A stretch of 64,000 nucleotides of DNA from Candidatus Alcyoniella australis (lineage in GTDB: Bacteria; Lernaellota; Lernaellaia; JAVCCG01; Alcyoniellaceae): assembly GCA_030765605.1 (NCBI GenBank), contig JAVCCG010000133.1, positions 1 through 64,000 on the forward strand, given 5' to 3'. The position numbers and the translations under genes were made by a program. Below the pieces are notes generated by a model, which searched no databases, was not told the origin of the DNA, and saw only the letters and a program-made list of their open reading frames with translations. Positions 27,739 to 37,020 of the stretch are shown in pieces (the stretch's first letter is position 1; each line of letters opens with the position of its first letter).

Positions 27739-29529
27739 TCAATCGTTGTACATCGCATCGATCAGATCTTTGTAGCGTTGATTGACCACGTTGCGCTTGA
27801 CCTTCTGGGTGGGCGTAACCTCGCCGCGCTCGATGGTCAGCTCCTCACCGAGCATTTGGAAGCGCTTGATTGTCTCGTAGCGCGGCAGGTCGGCGTTGAC
27901 CTTGTCGACCATGCTTTGCACGAACTCGAGCACCATGGGGTGGTGTACCAGCTCACGCGGCTCGATTTTGCCGATTCCCGTGGTCTTGGCCCACTGAACG
28001 ATCTCGTCCGGGTCCAGAGCGATCAGTGCGCTCAAATATTTACGCCGGTCGCCGATGACCACGGCTTGGCTTATATAACCAGTTGATTTTAAAGCATTTT
28101 CTATCGGTTGCGGTGCGATATTCTTCCCCCCGGCCGTGACGATGATGTCCTTTTTCCGGTCGGTGATCCGCAGGAAGCCATCGTCGTCGATCACGCCGAT
28201 ATCGCCGGTGAGGAAATATCCCTGATCGTCAAAGGCCTCGGCAGTGGCCTCGGGGTCGTTGTAATATTCGCTGAAGATCGATTCGCCACGCACGCAGATC
28301 TCGCCGTCCGCTGCAATTTTGATCTCCACACCGTCGATGACCTGTCCCACCGTGCCAAATCGCAGGCTATCGGGTCGGTTGACCGTGCAGGGGGCGGCGG
28401 TTTCGGTCAGGCCGTAGCCCTCGAGGATCGTCAGGCCGCAGGCGTCGAAAAACTCGATGATTTCAACCGAAAGCGGAGCGCCTCCGCTGATCATTGTCCG
28501 CACGCGGCCGCCGAAAACCTGCTGGATCTTGTTGTAGACCAGCTTCTGGGCCAGTCCGTGCTGGAGATTGAGTCCCAGGGGAATGGCCTTGTTGTCGCGG
28601 TTTAGCTCTGACCAGCGTTTGCCCACACTGACCGCCCAGTTGAAGATCGCCCGACGTCGGGGATTGGCGCGGGAGATCTCGGCCAGTACGCGGGCGTGGA
28701 TCTTCTCGTAGAGCCGCGGGACCATACTGAAGGTCGTGGGCCGGACCTCTTGGAAGTTTTCCACCAATTTATCCAGGCTCTCGGCGTAGGCACCGCTGAT
28801 GCCGATGTAGACCCCGGCGTAGTTGCTGGTGCGCTGGAGGATGTGCGCCAGTGGGAGCACCACAAGGCCCAGGTCGTCGGGCCTGATGCCCACGGCCTCG
28901 ACCGAAGCCTTCATCACCGCGAGCATCGTACGGTGGGTCAGCACCACCCCTTTGGGATCGCCCGTGGTGCCCGAGGTATAGACGATGATCGCCTTATCCT
29001 CAGGCTTGATCGATGCCAGAGTCTCGTCGAACCATTGCCGCAGCTCGCCCTCGTAGAGCGACTTTCCCAGGTCCAACGCGTTGTCGAATGAAATCAGTTC
29101 CAGGCCCTGGGCCTGGGGCGGCTCGCCGTTGAACAGCACAATTCGTTTGAGCGTGGGCATCTGCTCGCGGGCGTTGATCAGCTTTTGCGCTTGGTCTACA
29201 TCCTCGACAAAGCACGTGCCGACCAAGGCGTGGTTGACGATGAACGCGCACTGTTTTGCAGTCGATGTCTCGTAGATGCCGATGGTGATCAAGGCGGCGG
29301 CCATCACGCCCATGTCGGCCGTGGACCACTCGAGGTTCGAGTGGGAGATCACGCCGACACGGTCGCCGCGCTGATGACCCCAGTGGTGCAGTGCACAGGA
29401 GACGTAGCGCGCATTGAGCTGGGTGGTGGCGTGCGGCTGTTCGATCCATGTGCCGTCGCGCTTGACCAGGGCATACCCCTGACGGCCTTCGCTCTCGAAC
29501 AGGGCTGACGGGACGCTATTATATTCCAT
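27739..29529 (-). CDS. Long-chain acyl-CoA synthetase (AMP-forming)
   Basis: This 596-residue member of the ANL superfamily activates fatty acids to acyl-CoA through acyl-AMP. It has the P-loop motif IVYTSGTTGDPKGVV near 182-196, the core LEGYGLTETAAP, the TGDIG-region with ITDRKKD (hinge), and a C-terminal VTPTQKVKR where the catalytic Lys usually lies. The closest type is the FadD15/LACS group. GGAGGTTGCA precedes ATG 29529. It is monocistronic here. Confidence 0.93.
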   Translation of the reverse strand: MEYNSVPSALFESEGRQGYALVKRDGTWIEQPHATTQLNARYVSCALHHWGHQRGDRVGVISHSNLEWSTADMGVMAAALITIGIYETSTAKQCAFIVNHALVGTCFVEDVDQAQKLINAREQMPTLKRIVLFNGEPPQAQGLELISFDNALDLGKSLYEGELRQWFDETLASIKPEDKAIIVYTSGTTGDPKGVVLTHRTMLAVMKASVEAVGIRPDDLGLVVLPLAHILQRTSNYAGVYIGISGAYAESLDKLVENFQEVRPTTFSMVPRLYEKIHARVLAEISRANPRRRAIFNWAVSVGKRWSELNRDNKAIPLGLNLQHGLAQKLVYNKIQQVFGGRVRTMISGGAPLSVEIIEFFDACGLTILEGYGLTETAAPCTVNRPDSLRFGTVGQVIDGVEIKIAADGEICVRGESIFSEYYNDPEATAEAFDDQGYFLTGDIGVIDDDGFLRITDRKKDIIVTAGGKNIAPQPIENALKSTGYISQAVVIGDRRKYLSALIALDPDEIVQWAKTTGIGKIEPRELVHHPMVLEFVQSMVDKVNADLPRYETIKRFQMLGEELTIERGEVTPTQKVKRNVVNQRYKDLIDAMYND

Positions 29530-29775
29530 TGCAACCTCCGGCGCTGCCCGCCAGTTTAGTCTCGATCATTAGGTTAGTCCATTGCTCGGATTTCCCCGAT
29601 GTTATGTTTTGTGAATCACCGCTTGAATGATAGAGTTAACAACCAAAAACCTCGATCCGTAATACATAGAGATTCTCCATCCAACATTGACGTCGGGATC
29701 GCAGCATCTCGACGTTGCAGGCCTTGACGAAGATCAAGCAGGCCAGGGTGGAGACGACGACCGAGGAGACCGCCG

Positions 29776-30033
29776 ATGGATGATTGGAAGAGTCTTCATA
29801 GTACATCCCAGAACGGCTCGGGCGGCAGGATCATTATCTACTCGATGCTCTCGTCGGCGATCGCGTTGATGGCCCTGGCCGTGCTGCTGGCAAACGGTAC
29901 TCTGGGCGCGCCGCCGTGGCTGCTGACCATGGGAGTCGGCTCCGGTGCGCTGATCCTGATTTTCGCCCTGACGGCCTTTGGCCTGTCGGTGGGTGCCGGC
30001 TTGCTTTCCTACCTGCGCTACCGCGGCCGTTAA
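29776..30033 (+). CDS. Small two-helix membrane protein
   Basis: This 85-residue protein has two hydrophobic helices (about 19-40 and 48-78) joined by a short loop with PPW, and it ends in YLRYRGR. GGAGACC precedes the start. It is followed by a strong terminator, which supports transcription. No family recognised. Confidence 0.6.
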   Translation: MDDWKSLHSTSQNGSGGRIIIYSMLSSAIALMALAVLLANGTLGAPPWLLTMGVGSGALILIFALTAFGLSVGAGLLSYLRYRGR

Positions 30034-30041
30034 TAAGCAAA

Positions 30042-30066
30042 GGGCAGGTCCCGGCGGGACCTGCCC
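30042..30066. terminator. Strong hairpin terminator between convergent genes
   Basis: GGGCAGGTCCC and GGGACCTGCCC form an 11-bp stem with a 3-nt loop. A short T-rich tract follows on the minus strand (TTTGCTTATT) and CTATTG on the plus strand, so it may serve both genes. Confidence 0.75.
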
Positions 30067-30092
30067 CTATTGAACATCTGGTTTGGCTGGAA

Positions 30093-30761
30093 TCAGTCGG
30101 AACGGCGGCGCATCAAGCTGAGCTTCAGCCCGTGCTTGCGCATCATCGCCTGGAAGTTCGGTCGCTGCATGCCGACCTGTTTGGCTGCCTTGGTTACGTT
30201 GTATTCGTTGCGCTGCAGCGCATCGACCACGAACGCCTTTTCGATCGGCACGACGGCGCTTTCGCGCAGCACCTTTTTGGCGCGCTTGAGCTGCTGGCTG
30301 TCGACGGGGACCTTGTCGGGCATGTTGGCCATGACAGTATCCGGGCCGCGTAGCTCGAGCTGCTCGGAGAGCTTGAGCTTGGCCAGCTTGAGCTGGCGGA
30401 CTTCCAGTGCGCGCTCGGCGGCGACCATCAGCTCCTCGTTCATGAACGGGCGTACGAGCATCTGGCAGGAGTGGTCCTTGAGCATCTCAAGCGATCCTCC
30501 CAGATCCTGCTCGTTGATCATCGCGATCACGGCGATGTTCGGCTGGACGTTGAAGACCTTCTTGATCAGCTCACCGCCCTTGTAACCGTTCATTCCCAGG
30601 TCTACTACCGCGATGTCGAACCCACCGCTCTCCAGCGACTTTAAAAGTTCGTCGCTGACCGGAGTGGCTACTACTTTCTCGACACGGCCCTTGAGGGCGT
30701 CCATCAACATCCCGGCGAGGCTGACTTCACTGTCGCCGACAATTATCCTGATTCGCTCCAT
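30093..30761 (-). CDS. Receiver-like regulator with C-terminal Fis-type HTH
   Basis: The start is ATG 30761 (MERIRIIVGDSE), with AAGGAG 7 nt upstream. It encodes 222 residues. Residues 1-120 resemble a response-regulator receiver: AVVDLGMNG holds the phospho-acceptor Asp. However, the acidic pair is reduced (VGDSE), the conserved Thr/Ser is replaced (VIAMINE), and the conserved Lys is Arg (LVRPF). Residues about 175-222 form a Fis/NtrC-type helix-turn-helix (VVDALQRNEYNVTKAAKQVGMQRPNFQAMMRKHGL). There is no sigma-54 AAA domain. It may be an orphan DNA-binding regulator not controlled by phosphorylation. No kinase gene is adjacent. Confidence 0.82.
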   Translation of the reverse strand: MERIRIIVGDSEVSLAGMLMDALKGRVEKVVATPVSDELLKSLESGGFDIAVVDLGMNGYKGGELIKKVFNVQPNIAVIAMINEQDLGGSLEMLKDHSCQMLVRPFMNEELMVAAERALEVRQLKLAKLKLSEQLELRGPDTVMANMPDKVPVDSQQLKRAKKVLRESAVVPIEKAFVVDALQRNEYNVTKAAKQVGMQRPNFQAMMRKHGLKLSLMRRRSD

Positions 30762-31305
30762 TGAATGCTCCTTCTGCTGAAACAAATAATTTTGTTCGCC
30801 AATGTAATGCAACATCAGTGCCGTTTGCGTTTTTACAAGATATTTATTGCAACTGTATATTAACCCTGGATTTTATGCAAAAGAAAATCATGACTTAAAA
30901 TGCCAATAATGTAATTAATGTAACATTAAAGAGTCACGTTGTCTCAATTATGGTGCATAAAACGCTGGAAAAGGTCAAGGAAGGCTCCGATGCTTAATAC
31001 TTAAATAAACACAAAAAACAATGGTTTATTATCGATGTGGTCGAGAATAGCTCTTTTTTTTAACCTTCTGACGCATAAATTTCCTTAACATCAAGAAGGT
31101 TCGTATATTTAGAATGAGACATTACGATTTGAAGGATCGCCAGCCTGCAAATGGGAAGAGGGCGGGAGGAGGGATAATATTGCGGTTAACAATATTGTAT
31201 GGAGGCTCGCGGAAAGCTGATTTGAGCAGCGGCAAGGTGCGCGAACAACGCTGGTTGCAATGCGATGACTCGCCCCACGACAGCGCCCTTGGAGGCGGCT
31301 TGGAG
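30762..31305. other. AT-rich intergenic region with inverted repeats
   Basis: About 540 bp precede the tandem repeat. The part 30780-31110 is strongly AT-rich and must carry the promoter of the regulator gene, but no single site stands out. AATATTG and CAATATT form an inverted repeat at 31176-31196. The segment 31227-31285 resembles the 80-bp unit that follows (ACGCTGGTTGCAATGC). Open frames here lack ribosome sites and are not called. Confidence 0.5.
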
Positions 31306-31465
31306 TCGCTACAAAACACGCGCAGTACGCTGGTTGTAATGCCAATATCCACTCCGCAGCGAAAGTAGGGTGGTGGGTAATAGTGCCGCTACAAAACACG
31401 CGCAGTACGCTGGTTGTAATGCCAAGATCCACTCCGCGGCGAAAGTAGGGTGGTGGGTAATAGTA
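31306..31465 (+). repeat. 80-bp unit in two tandem copies
   Basis: The stretch from CGCTACAAAACACGCGCAG through ATCCACTCCGC to GGTGGTGGGTAATAGT occurs twice, 80 bp apart, with very few differences over 77 bp. A weaker third copy lies just upstream (about 31227). An inverted copy follows the rnf operon at 36893-36980, and a weaker plus-strand copy is at 2815-2880. The unit is non-coding in any convincing frame. It sits about 140 bp before rnfA. Confidence 0.85.
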
Positions 31466-31509
31466 TTGAGCAACAATATTCCCACAATATTTCAGGATAG
31501 TTGTCGGGC

Positions 31510-31538
31510 TTGACTTGGGCGCGTGTCTCTGCTAATTT
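31510..31538 (+). promoter_or_regulatory. Sigma-70-type promoter of the rnf operon
   Basis: TTGACT at 31510-31515 and TAATTT at 31533-31538 are 17 bp apart, giving a leader of about 65 nt before rnfA. Confidence 0.5.
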
Positions 31539-31608
31539 TTGGCGCGTTTCAGGCACCCCGCCGCCCGCTGAAATACGTATGATAACCACTAGAGTTTAAG
31601 ACAGCATT

Positions 31609-32184
31609 ATGGGCACCCTACTGCTGGTCATCGTCTCTGCCGTTCTGGTCAACAACTTTGTCTTGGCGAAATTCCTCGGGATTTGCCCGTTCCTGGGCGT
31701 GTCGCGCAAGGTCGAGACCGCCCTGGGAATGTCGATGGCCGTGCTGTTCGTGATGACCGTGGCCGGCGTTGTCACCTATTTCGTGCAGCAGGTGTTGGTC
31801 CGTTTCCAGATCGAGTACCTGCAGACCATCGCTTTTATTCTGGTAATCGCCACCTTGGTGCAACTGGTCGAGATCGTATTGCAGAAGATCTCGCCGGCGC
31901 TGTACCAGGCACTGGGAATCTTCCTGCCGCTGATCACCACCAACTGCGCGGTGCTCGGCGTGGCCGTAATCAACGTACAAAAGGATTACGACTTCGTCAC
32001 CACGCTGGTGCACAGTCTGGGCGCGGCCATCGGCTTCGGTCTGGCGCTGGTGCTGTTTGCCGGCATCCGCGAGCGAATCGAGAGCGCGGATGTGCCTGAG
32101 AGCTTCAAAGGCACGGCCCTGGCCCTGGTTACCGCCGGACTGCTGAGCTTGGCGTTCATGGGCTTCAGCGGCCTGGTGCGCTGA
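31609..32184 (+). CDS. rnfA: Rnf electron transport complex subunit A
   Basis: This 191-residue protein has six membrane helices. It matches RnfA/RsxA ([35 protein letters not shown]), including the conserved Cys residues that hold the membrane-embedded [2Fe-2S] site shared with RnfE. Rnf couples ferredoxin oxidation with NAD+ reduction and Na+ or H+ pumping. It is the first gene of rnfABCDGE. The order A-B-C-D-G-E is that of proteobacteria rather than the C-D-G-E-A-B order of acetogens. Confidence 0.96.
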   Translation: MGTLLLVIVSAVLVNNFVLAKFLGICPFLGVSRKVETALGMSMAVLFVMTVAGVVTYFVQQVLVRFQIEYLQTIAFILVIATLVQLVEIVLQKISPALYQALGIFLPLITTNCAVLGVAVINVQKDYDFVTTLVHSLGAAIGFGLALVLFAGIRERIESADVPESFKGTALALVTAGLLSLAFMGFSGLVR

Positions 32185-32195
32185 GGGACGCGCGC

Positions 32196-33053
32196 GTGCT
32201 GGCCTCGATCCTGACCCTGACGATCCTGGGACTGACCGCGGCTCTGGGCCTGGCCATCGCCAAGAAGAGCTTTGCGGTCCAGCGCGACCCGCGGGTCGAG
32301 CAACTGATGCCGATCCTGCCCGGGGTCAACTGCGGCTCGTGCGGCTATCCGGGCTGCAACGGGTTTGCCGAGGCCCTGGCCGCAGGCAAGGCCGAGATCA
32401 ACCAGTGCCCGGTGGGCGACGCGGAGCTCAAGCGTCAGATCGCGCAGATCCTGGGCGTGGACTACTCCGCGGCCCAGCGCCGCGTGGCGCTGATCATCTG
32501 CGGCGGGACCTTTACCCACGCCAAGCACGGCTACGAGTACGACGGCGTGCGCTCGTGCCGCGCGGCCCAGCTCGTGCTCGGCGGCGACAAGGAGTGCCCC
32601 TACGGCTGTCTGGGCTACGGCGACTGCACCAAGGTCTGCCCCTTCGGCGCCATGGAGATCCGCCAGGGTGTGAGCTTCGTCAACGAGGAGCTGTGCACGG
32701 CCTGCGGCAATTGCATCCGCGTCTGCCCGCGCAACGTGATCCGCCTGGTCGACTACCCGGTGGAGCGGGTACACGTGATGTGCAACAGCGTGGACAAGGG
32801 CGGCCTGGTGCGCAAGTACTGCGACGTGGGGTGCATCGCCTGCACCAAGTGCGTCAAGGCCTGCCCCGAGGGGGCGATCGTCTTTGAGAACAACCTGGCG
32901 CGTGTCGACTATTCCAAATGCACGCGTTGCGGCGAGTGCGTCAAAGTCTGCCCGACCCACGCGATCATCGACCTCGATCCCGAGGGGACGTCGCATCTTG
33001 CGCAAGTAGAACCGTCGACGCGTCAACCCGATCAGGCCCAGGCCGCGGGATGA
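32196..33053 (+). CDS. rnfB: Rnf complex ferredoxin-like subunit B
   Basis: This 285-residue protein has an N-terminal membrane helix. Next is the NCGSCGYPGCNGFAEAL iron-sulphur (Fes) domain near 45-60, then four Cys motifs in the C-terminal half (CPYGCLGYGDCTKVCP, CTACGNCIRVCP, CDVGCIACTKCVKACP, CTRCGECVKVCP). This makes it a multi-cluster form, longer than the E. coli protein of about 190 residues and like the long RnfB of anaerobes. It is the likely entry point for electrons from ferredoxin. The start is GTG 32196, 11 nt after rnfA. Confidence 0.95.
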   Translation: MLASILTLTILGLTAALGLAIAKKSFAVQRDPRVEQLMPILPGVNCGSCGYPGCNGFAEALAAGKAEINQCPVGDAELKRQIAQILGVDYSAAQRRVALIICGGTFTHAKHGYEYDGVRSCRAAQLVLGGDKECPYGCLGYGDCTKVCPFGAMEIRQGVSFVNEELCTACGNCIRVCPRNVIRLVDYPVERVHVMCNSVDKGGLVRKYCDVGCIACTKCVKACPEGAIVFENNLARVDYSKCTRCGECVKVCPTHAIIDLDPEGTSHLAQVEPSTRQPDQAQAAG

Positions 33054-34387
33054 GGCTCTTCGAGTTCCCCGGCGGCGTCCACCCGGACGACCACAAGGAG
33101 CTGACGCGCTCCAAGCCGCTCGAGGCGCTGAGCGCGCCCGAGCTGCTCAACGTGTCGATGGCTCAACACCTGGGCGCCCCGGCCCAGCCGTTGGTCAAGC
33201 CCGGAGAACGGGTGCTGGTCGGCCAAAAGATCGGCGAGCCGCGCGGCTTCATCTCGGCGGCGGTTCACAGCCCGGTCAGCGGCAAGGTCAAACGCCTGAC
33301 CCAGGTGCCGCACCCGGAGCTCGGCCGTTGCCAGGCGGTGCTGATAGAGAACGACGGCGAGGACGAGCGCGGCTATCAGCCGCCCGAGCGTCCGTGGTCC
33401 GAGCTCGAGCCCAAACGCTTGGTCGAGCTGCTGGCCGAGGCCGGAGTCGTGGGCCTGGGCGGCGCAACCTTCCCCTCGCACGTCAAGCTCTCGCCGCCGG
33501 AGAACAAGCCGATCGACACGGTGATTCTCAACGGCGTGGAGTGCGAGCCGTACTTAACCTCGGACCATCGGCTGATGCTCGAACGGCCCGACGACGTGGT
33601 CCTAGGACTTAAAATTGTCCGCAGCATACTGGGGGCCAAGCAGGCGCTGATCGCCGTGGAGTCCAACAAGTCCGACGCCGCGGCCAAACTCTCGGCCAAG
33701 CTGATCCACGGCGACAGCGGGATCGAGATCGTAGTCCCGCGGGTCCGCTATCCCCAGGGCGCCGAAAAGCAGCTGATCTACGCCTGCACCAAACGTCGCG
33801 TGCCCAACGGCGGCCTGCCGATGGACGTGGGCTGCGTTGTGCACAACGTGGGCACCGCCGTGGCGATCCGCGACGCGCTGGTCGATGGGCGACCGCTGAT
33901 TTCGCGCGCGTTGACGATCACCGGCATGGGGGTCGACACTCCCAAAAACCTGTTAGCGGCCATCGGCACGCCACTGAGCGCGCTGGTCGATGCCTGCGGC
34001 GGACTGAAGAGCGGCACAGTTAAGGTGATCAGCGGCGGCCCGATGATGGGCATCGCGCTGGGCACGTTGGACCAGCCGATGATCAAGAGCACCGGCGGGC
34101 TGCTGTGCCTGACCGCTTCGGAGACCTTCAAGCCCGAGCAGGGTCCGTGCATCCGTTGCGGCCGCTGCATTCGCGCCTGCCCGATGCGGTTGCAGCCGAC
34201 CCTGATCGCCGCCCGCACTAAACTCGACGACTTCGACGAGTGCCTGCGGATCGGTGCGCGCGATTGTATGGAATGCGGTTGCTGCGCCTATAGCTGCCCG
34301 GCGGGCATCCCGCTGGTGCAGTACATCAAACTTGCCAAGTCCGAGATCGCGCAGCTACAGCGCCGCCGCAAAGAGGAGGCGAGGTGA
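33050..34387 (+). CDS. rnfC: Rnf complex subunit C
   Basis: This 445-residue peripheral subunit binds FMN and NADH and two [4Fe-4S] clusters. It starts MRLFEFPGGVHPDDHKELTR at ATG 33050, overlapping the rnfB stop as ATGA; frame extending upstream to 32918 is within rnfB. GLGGATFPSHVKL and ILNGVECEPYLTSDHRLM are the flavin/NADH-site motifs. CIRCGRCIRACPM and CMECGCCAYSCPAGIPL hold the two clusters. Confidence 0.96.
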   Translation: MRLFEFPGGVHPDDHKELTRSKPLEALSAPELLNVSMAQHLGAPAQPLVKPGERVLVGQKIGEPRGFISAAVHSPVSGKVKRLTQVPHPELGRCQAVLIENDGEDERGYQPPERPWSELEPKRLVELLAEAGVVGLGGATFPSHVKLSPPENKPIDTVILNGVECEPYLTSDHRLMLERPDDVVLGLKIVRSILGAKQALIAVESNKSDAAAKLSAKLIHGDSGIEIVVPRVRYPQGAEKQLIYACTKRRVPNGGLPMDVGCVVHNVGTAVAIRDALVDGRPLISRALTITGMGVDTPKNLLAAIGTPLSALVDACGGLKSGTVKVISGGPMMGIALGTLDQPMIKSTGGLLCLTASETFKPEQGPCIRCGRCIRACPMRLQPTLIAARTKLDDFDECLRIGARDCMECGCCAYSCPAGIPLVQYIKLAKSEIAQLQRRRKEEAR

Positions 34388-35412
34388 GCCAGCCCGCGCA
34401 GCTGTTCCACGCCGGCCCCTCGCCGCATATCAGGCAGCCGGAGAGTACCCGGCGGATCATGCTCTGGGTGATCGTCGCCCTGCTGCCGGCCGCGCTCTAC
34501 GGCGTCTACCTCTTTGGCGCCAACGCCGCGCTGGTGCTGGTGCTATGCACCGGGTTCGCGGTGGTGCTCGAGGCGCTGTGGCAGCGGATGATCGGACGCC
34601 CGATGGTGGTCGGCGACGGCTCGGCCGCACTGACCGGACTGCTGCTGGCGCTCAACCTGCCGCCTAACGCGCCGTGGTGGATGTGCCTGATCGGCGCGGC
34701 CGTGGCCGTGATCGTGGCCAAGGGCGTGTTCGGCGGACTGGGGCAGAACGTATTCAACCCGGCGCTGGTCGCGCGGGTCTTTTTGCTGATCAGCTTCCCG
34801 GTGCAGATGACCGACTACGCGCCGCCCGCCGCGCCGTTCGGCACGGGCGCTGCCGTGGACGCGGCGAGCTACGCCACGCCGCTGGCCGCAATGAAGGAGC
34901 AACTGCTGACCAGCGGTGTGCTCGGGCCGCTGGAGCACGGATTCACGCGGCTGTCCGGGATCACCGGCAACATGGGCGGCAGCCTGGGCGAAATGTCGTT
35001 CCTGCTGCTGCTGCTCGGCGGCGCGTTCCTGCTAGTGCGGCGCGTAATCACCTGGCAGATCCCGGCAAGCTTTATCGGCACGGTAGTCGCGCTGACCGGC
35101 CTGATGCACGTAATCGATCCCGCGCGCTACGCCGACCCGCTGTTCCACCTGGTTACCGGCGGCCTGATGCTCGGCGCGTTCTTTATGGCCACCGACTACG
35201 TCACCAGCCCGATGACCGCCAAGGGACAGCTGATCTTCGGCGTGCTGTGCGGCCTGCTGACCGTGGTGATCCGGCTCTGGGGCGGCTACCCCGAGGGCGT
35301 GAGCTTCGCGATCCTGCTGGGCAACGCGGCCGTGCCCTTGATCGACCGCTACACCATGCCCAAGGTCTTCGGCTCGACGCGCGGCAAGCCGGCCAAGGAG
35401 GCCCGGGCATGA
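34384..35412 (+). CDS. rnfD: Rnf complex subunit D
   Basis: This 342-residue integral membrane protein has about nine helices. It carries the DAASYATPLA motif, whose Thr takes covalent FMN in RnfD/NqrB proteins, and GGLGQNVFNPALVARVFLLISFP. It is part of the ion-translocating core. It starts with GTG 34384, overlapping the rnfC stop as GTGA. Confidence 0.95.
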   Translation: MSQPAQLFHAGPSPHIRQPESTRRIMLWVIVALLPAALYGVYLFGANAALVLVLCTGFAVVLEALWQRMIGRPMVVGDGSAALTGLLLALNLPPNAPWWMCLIGAAVAVIVAKGVFGGLGQNVFNPALVARVFLLISFPVQMTDYAPPAAPFGTGAAVDAASYATPLAAMKEQLLTSGVLGPLEHGFTRLSGITGNMGGSLGEMSFLLLLLGGAFLLVRRVITWQIPASFIGTVVALTGLMHVIDPARYADPLFHLVTGGLMLGAFFMATDYVTSPMTAKGQLIFGVLCGLLTVVIRLWGGYPEGVSFAILLGNAAVPLIDRYTMPKVFGSTRGKPAKEARA

Positions 35413-36194
35413 GGGGCATGGCCAAGATGGTGCTGGTGCTCAGCGCGATCTGCCTGTGCGCGGCCGCGGGCCTCTCCGGGGTCTACGCCCTGACCAAGGG
35501 ACCGATCGCCGAGGCCCAACGCCAGGAGAAGATTGCCGCGATCAGCCAGGTGATGCCCGAGGGTCCGGCGCTGAGCAACGACCCGTTGGCCGACGTGCTC
35601 TACATTAACGAGTTCGACGGCAAGGTCGCGTCCGAACGGCCGGCCGATCTTGCGGGCTGGCGTACGCTGCACATCTGCCGCCGCGGCGATCAGATCGCCG
35701 GGCTGGCGATGGAGATCGCGAGCAAGAACGGCTACTCGGGATCGATCAAACTGATCGTCGGCCTCGACCTCGAGGGCCAGGTGCTCGGCGTGCGCGTGTT
35801 GCAGCATTCCGAGACTCCCGGGCTGGGCGCCAAGATCGAGCAGGGCTGGTTCCTCGAGCGCCTGGTATGGGTCGATCCAAAAACCAAGGCCGAGCGCTGG
35901 TCCACGGGCAACCTCGACCGGCTCTACGTGACCAAGGACAACGGCGCGGTGGACGCGATCTCCGGCGCGACCATCAGCCCGCGCGCCGCGTGCGAGGCGT
36001 TACGCCAAGGTTTGGAGCTCTACGCTCAAGCCCTGCCCAAAATCAAACAACTTTTGAAACCGCAGCCCGAACCGCCCGCGTCCGACGCCACGCTCGAGGG
36101 TGCGGGCGATACGCTGCACGCGGCGATGCAGAGCTTTTACAGCCGATCGATCGCCGGGCCGCAGGCCGCCACAGAGCAGGAGGCGGGGCAGTGA
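35409..36194 (+). CDS. rnfG: Rnf complex subunit G
   Basis: This 261-residue protein has one N-terminal membrane helix and a periplasmic FMN-binding domain with [13 protein letters not shown], where the Thr of SGAT binds FMN covalently. The upstream [13 protein letters not shown] is a second family motif. Start is ATG 35409, overlapping the rnfD stop; the frame open from 34674 is a shadow inside rnfD. The C-terminus has an extra tail of about 40 residues rich in Pro, Ala and Gln. Confidence 0.95.
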   Translation: MRGMAKMVLVLSAICLCAAAGLSGVYALTKGPIAEAQRQEKIAAISQVMPEGPALSNDPLADVLYINEFDGKVASERPADLAGWRTLHICRRGDQIAGLAMEIASKNGYSGSIKLIVGLDLEGQVLGVRVLQHSETPGLGAKIEQGWFLERLVWVDPKTKAERWSTGNLDRLYVTKDNGAVDAISGATISPRAACEALRQGLELYAQALPKIKQLLKPQPEPPASDATLEGAGDTLHAAMQSFYSRSIAGPQAATEQEAGQ

Positions 36195-36799
36195 ATACGC
36201 TGGCCAGGGAATTCAGCAAAGGGCTGTGGGCCGAGCACCCGATCTTCCGGCTGGTGCTGGGCATGTGCCCGACTTTGGCCGTAACCACCTCGGTTGAGAA
36301 CGGCCTGGGCATGGGCCTGGCCACGACCTTCGTGCTGCTGTGCTCCAACACCTTGATTTCGGCATTGCGCAAGATCATCCCCTCGGGCGTGCGTATCCCG
36401 GCGTTTATCGTGGTCATCGCCAGCTTCGTCACCATCGTCGACCTGGTGATGAAGGGCTACTTCCTCTCGCTGAACAAGGCCCTGGGCCTGTTCATTCCGC
36501 TGATCGTGGTCAACTGCATCATCCTGGGTCGGGCCGAGGCATTCGCCAACCGCAACCCGCTGCTCCCCAGCGTGCTCGACGGCCTGGGCATGGGCGTGGG
36601 CTTCACCCTGGGGCTGGTGGTGCTCGGCGCAATGCGCGAGGTGCTGGGCAACGGCACGATTCTCGGGGTCTCGCTGTTCGGCCAGGGCTTCCTGCCGGTG
36701 TTGGTTTTCGTACTGCCGCCCGGCGCGTTCATTGGTTTGGGATTGCTGCTGGCGGCGATGAACCGCCTCAATCGACCGCGCTCCGGCAAAATCTATTAG
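36191..36799 (+). CDS. rnfE: Rnf complex subunit E
   Basis: This 202-residue six-helix protein is paralogous to RnfA. It has [18 protein letters not shown] and [16 protein letters not shown], with the Cys pair of the membrane iron-sulphur site. It starts at GTG 36191, overlapping the rnfG stop. A short GCAGCT-TGG-AGCTGC hairpin follows the stop directly (36800-36814) but has no T-run. Confidence 0.95.
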   Translation: MNTLAREFSKGLWAEHPIFRLVLGMCPTLAVTTSVENGLGMGLATTFVLLCSNTLISALRKIIPSGVRIPAFIVVIASFVTIVDLVMKGYFLSLNKALGLFIPLIVVNCIILGRAEAFANRNPLLPSVLDGLGMGVGFTLGLVVLGAMREVLGNGTILGVSLFGQGFLPVLVFVLPPGAFIGLGLLLAAMNRLNRPRSGKIY

Positions 36800-36892
36800 G
36801 CAGCTTGGAGCTGCACAAAAACTCGCACAGCACGACCATCATTGTTCAACGCCAAGCCCCGCGTCGCGCCTACTCAAATATTGTCATCACAA

Positions 36893-37016
36893 TATTTAAT
36901 CCCCACCTTCATCCGACGCGGAGTGGATCGTTGTATTAGGACTAGCGGACTGCGCGAGTTTTGCTCCGGCTCCAAGCCGGGCGCGTTGACGAAGCTCGTT
37001 AAATATTCCAGGCTAG
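36893..37016 (-). repeat. Inverted copy of the 80-bp repeat joined to a right end of the TIR element
   Basis: Read on the minus strand, 36980-36893 aligns with the unit at 31306-31465 (GGCTTGGAG, then CGCGCAGT-CGCT, then ATCCACTCCGC and GGTGGGGATTA), at roughly 75 per cent by eye. The following 36981-37016 (CGCGTTGACGAAGCTCG then AAATATTCCAGGCTAG) matches the right end of the inverted-repeat element, in plus orientation. AAATATTG and CAATATTT just before (about 36884-36903) repeat the inverted motif seen at 31176. The block ends 4 bp before the next gene's start codon. Confidence 0.7.
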
Positions 37017-37020
37017 CCCC

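Noticed and set aside
30762-31100. Sigma-54 (-24/-12) promoter upstream of the REC-Fis gene
   Set aside because: TGGCA and TTGCA motifs are present but their spacing is far larger than the required 5 bp.
31306-31465. Possible CRISPR array
   Set aside because: The two 80-bp copies are directly adjacent without unique spacers, and no cas gene is present.
34674-35408. Long upstream extensions of rnfG, rnfC, rnfE and mlaF frames
   Set aside because: They run inside the preceding genes in another frame. The 4-nt stop/start overlaps (rnf) or, for mlaF, the start just after mlaE and conserved N-termini fix the true starts.
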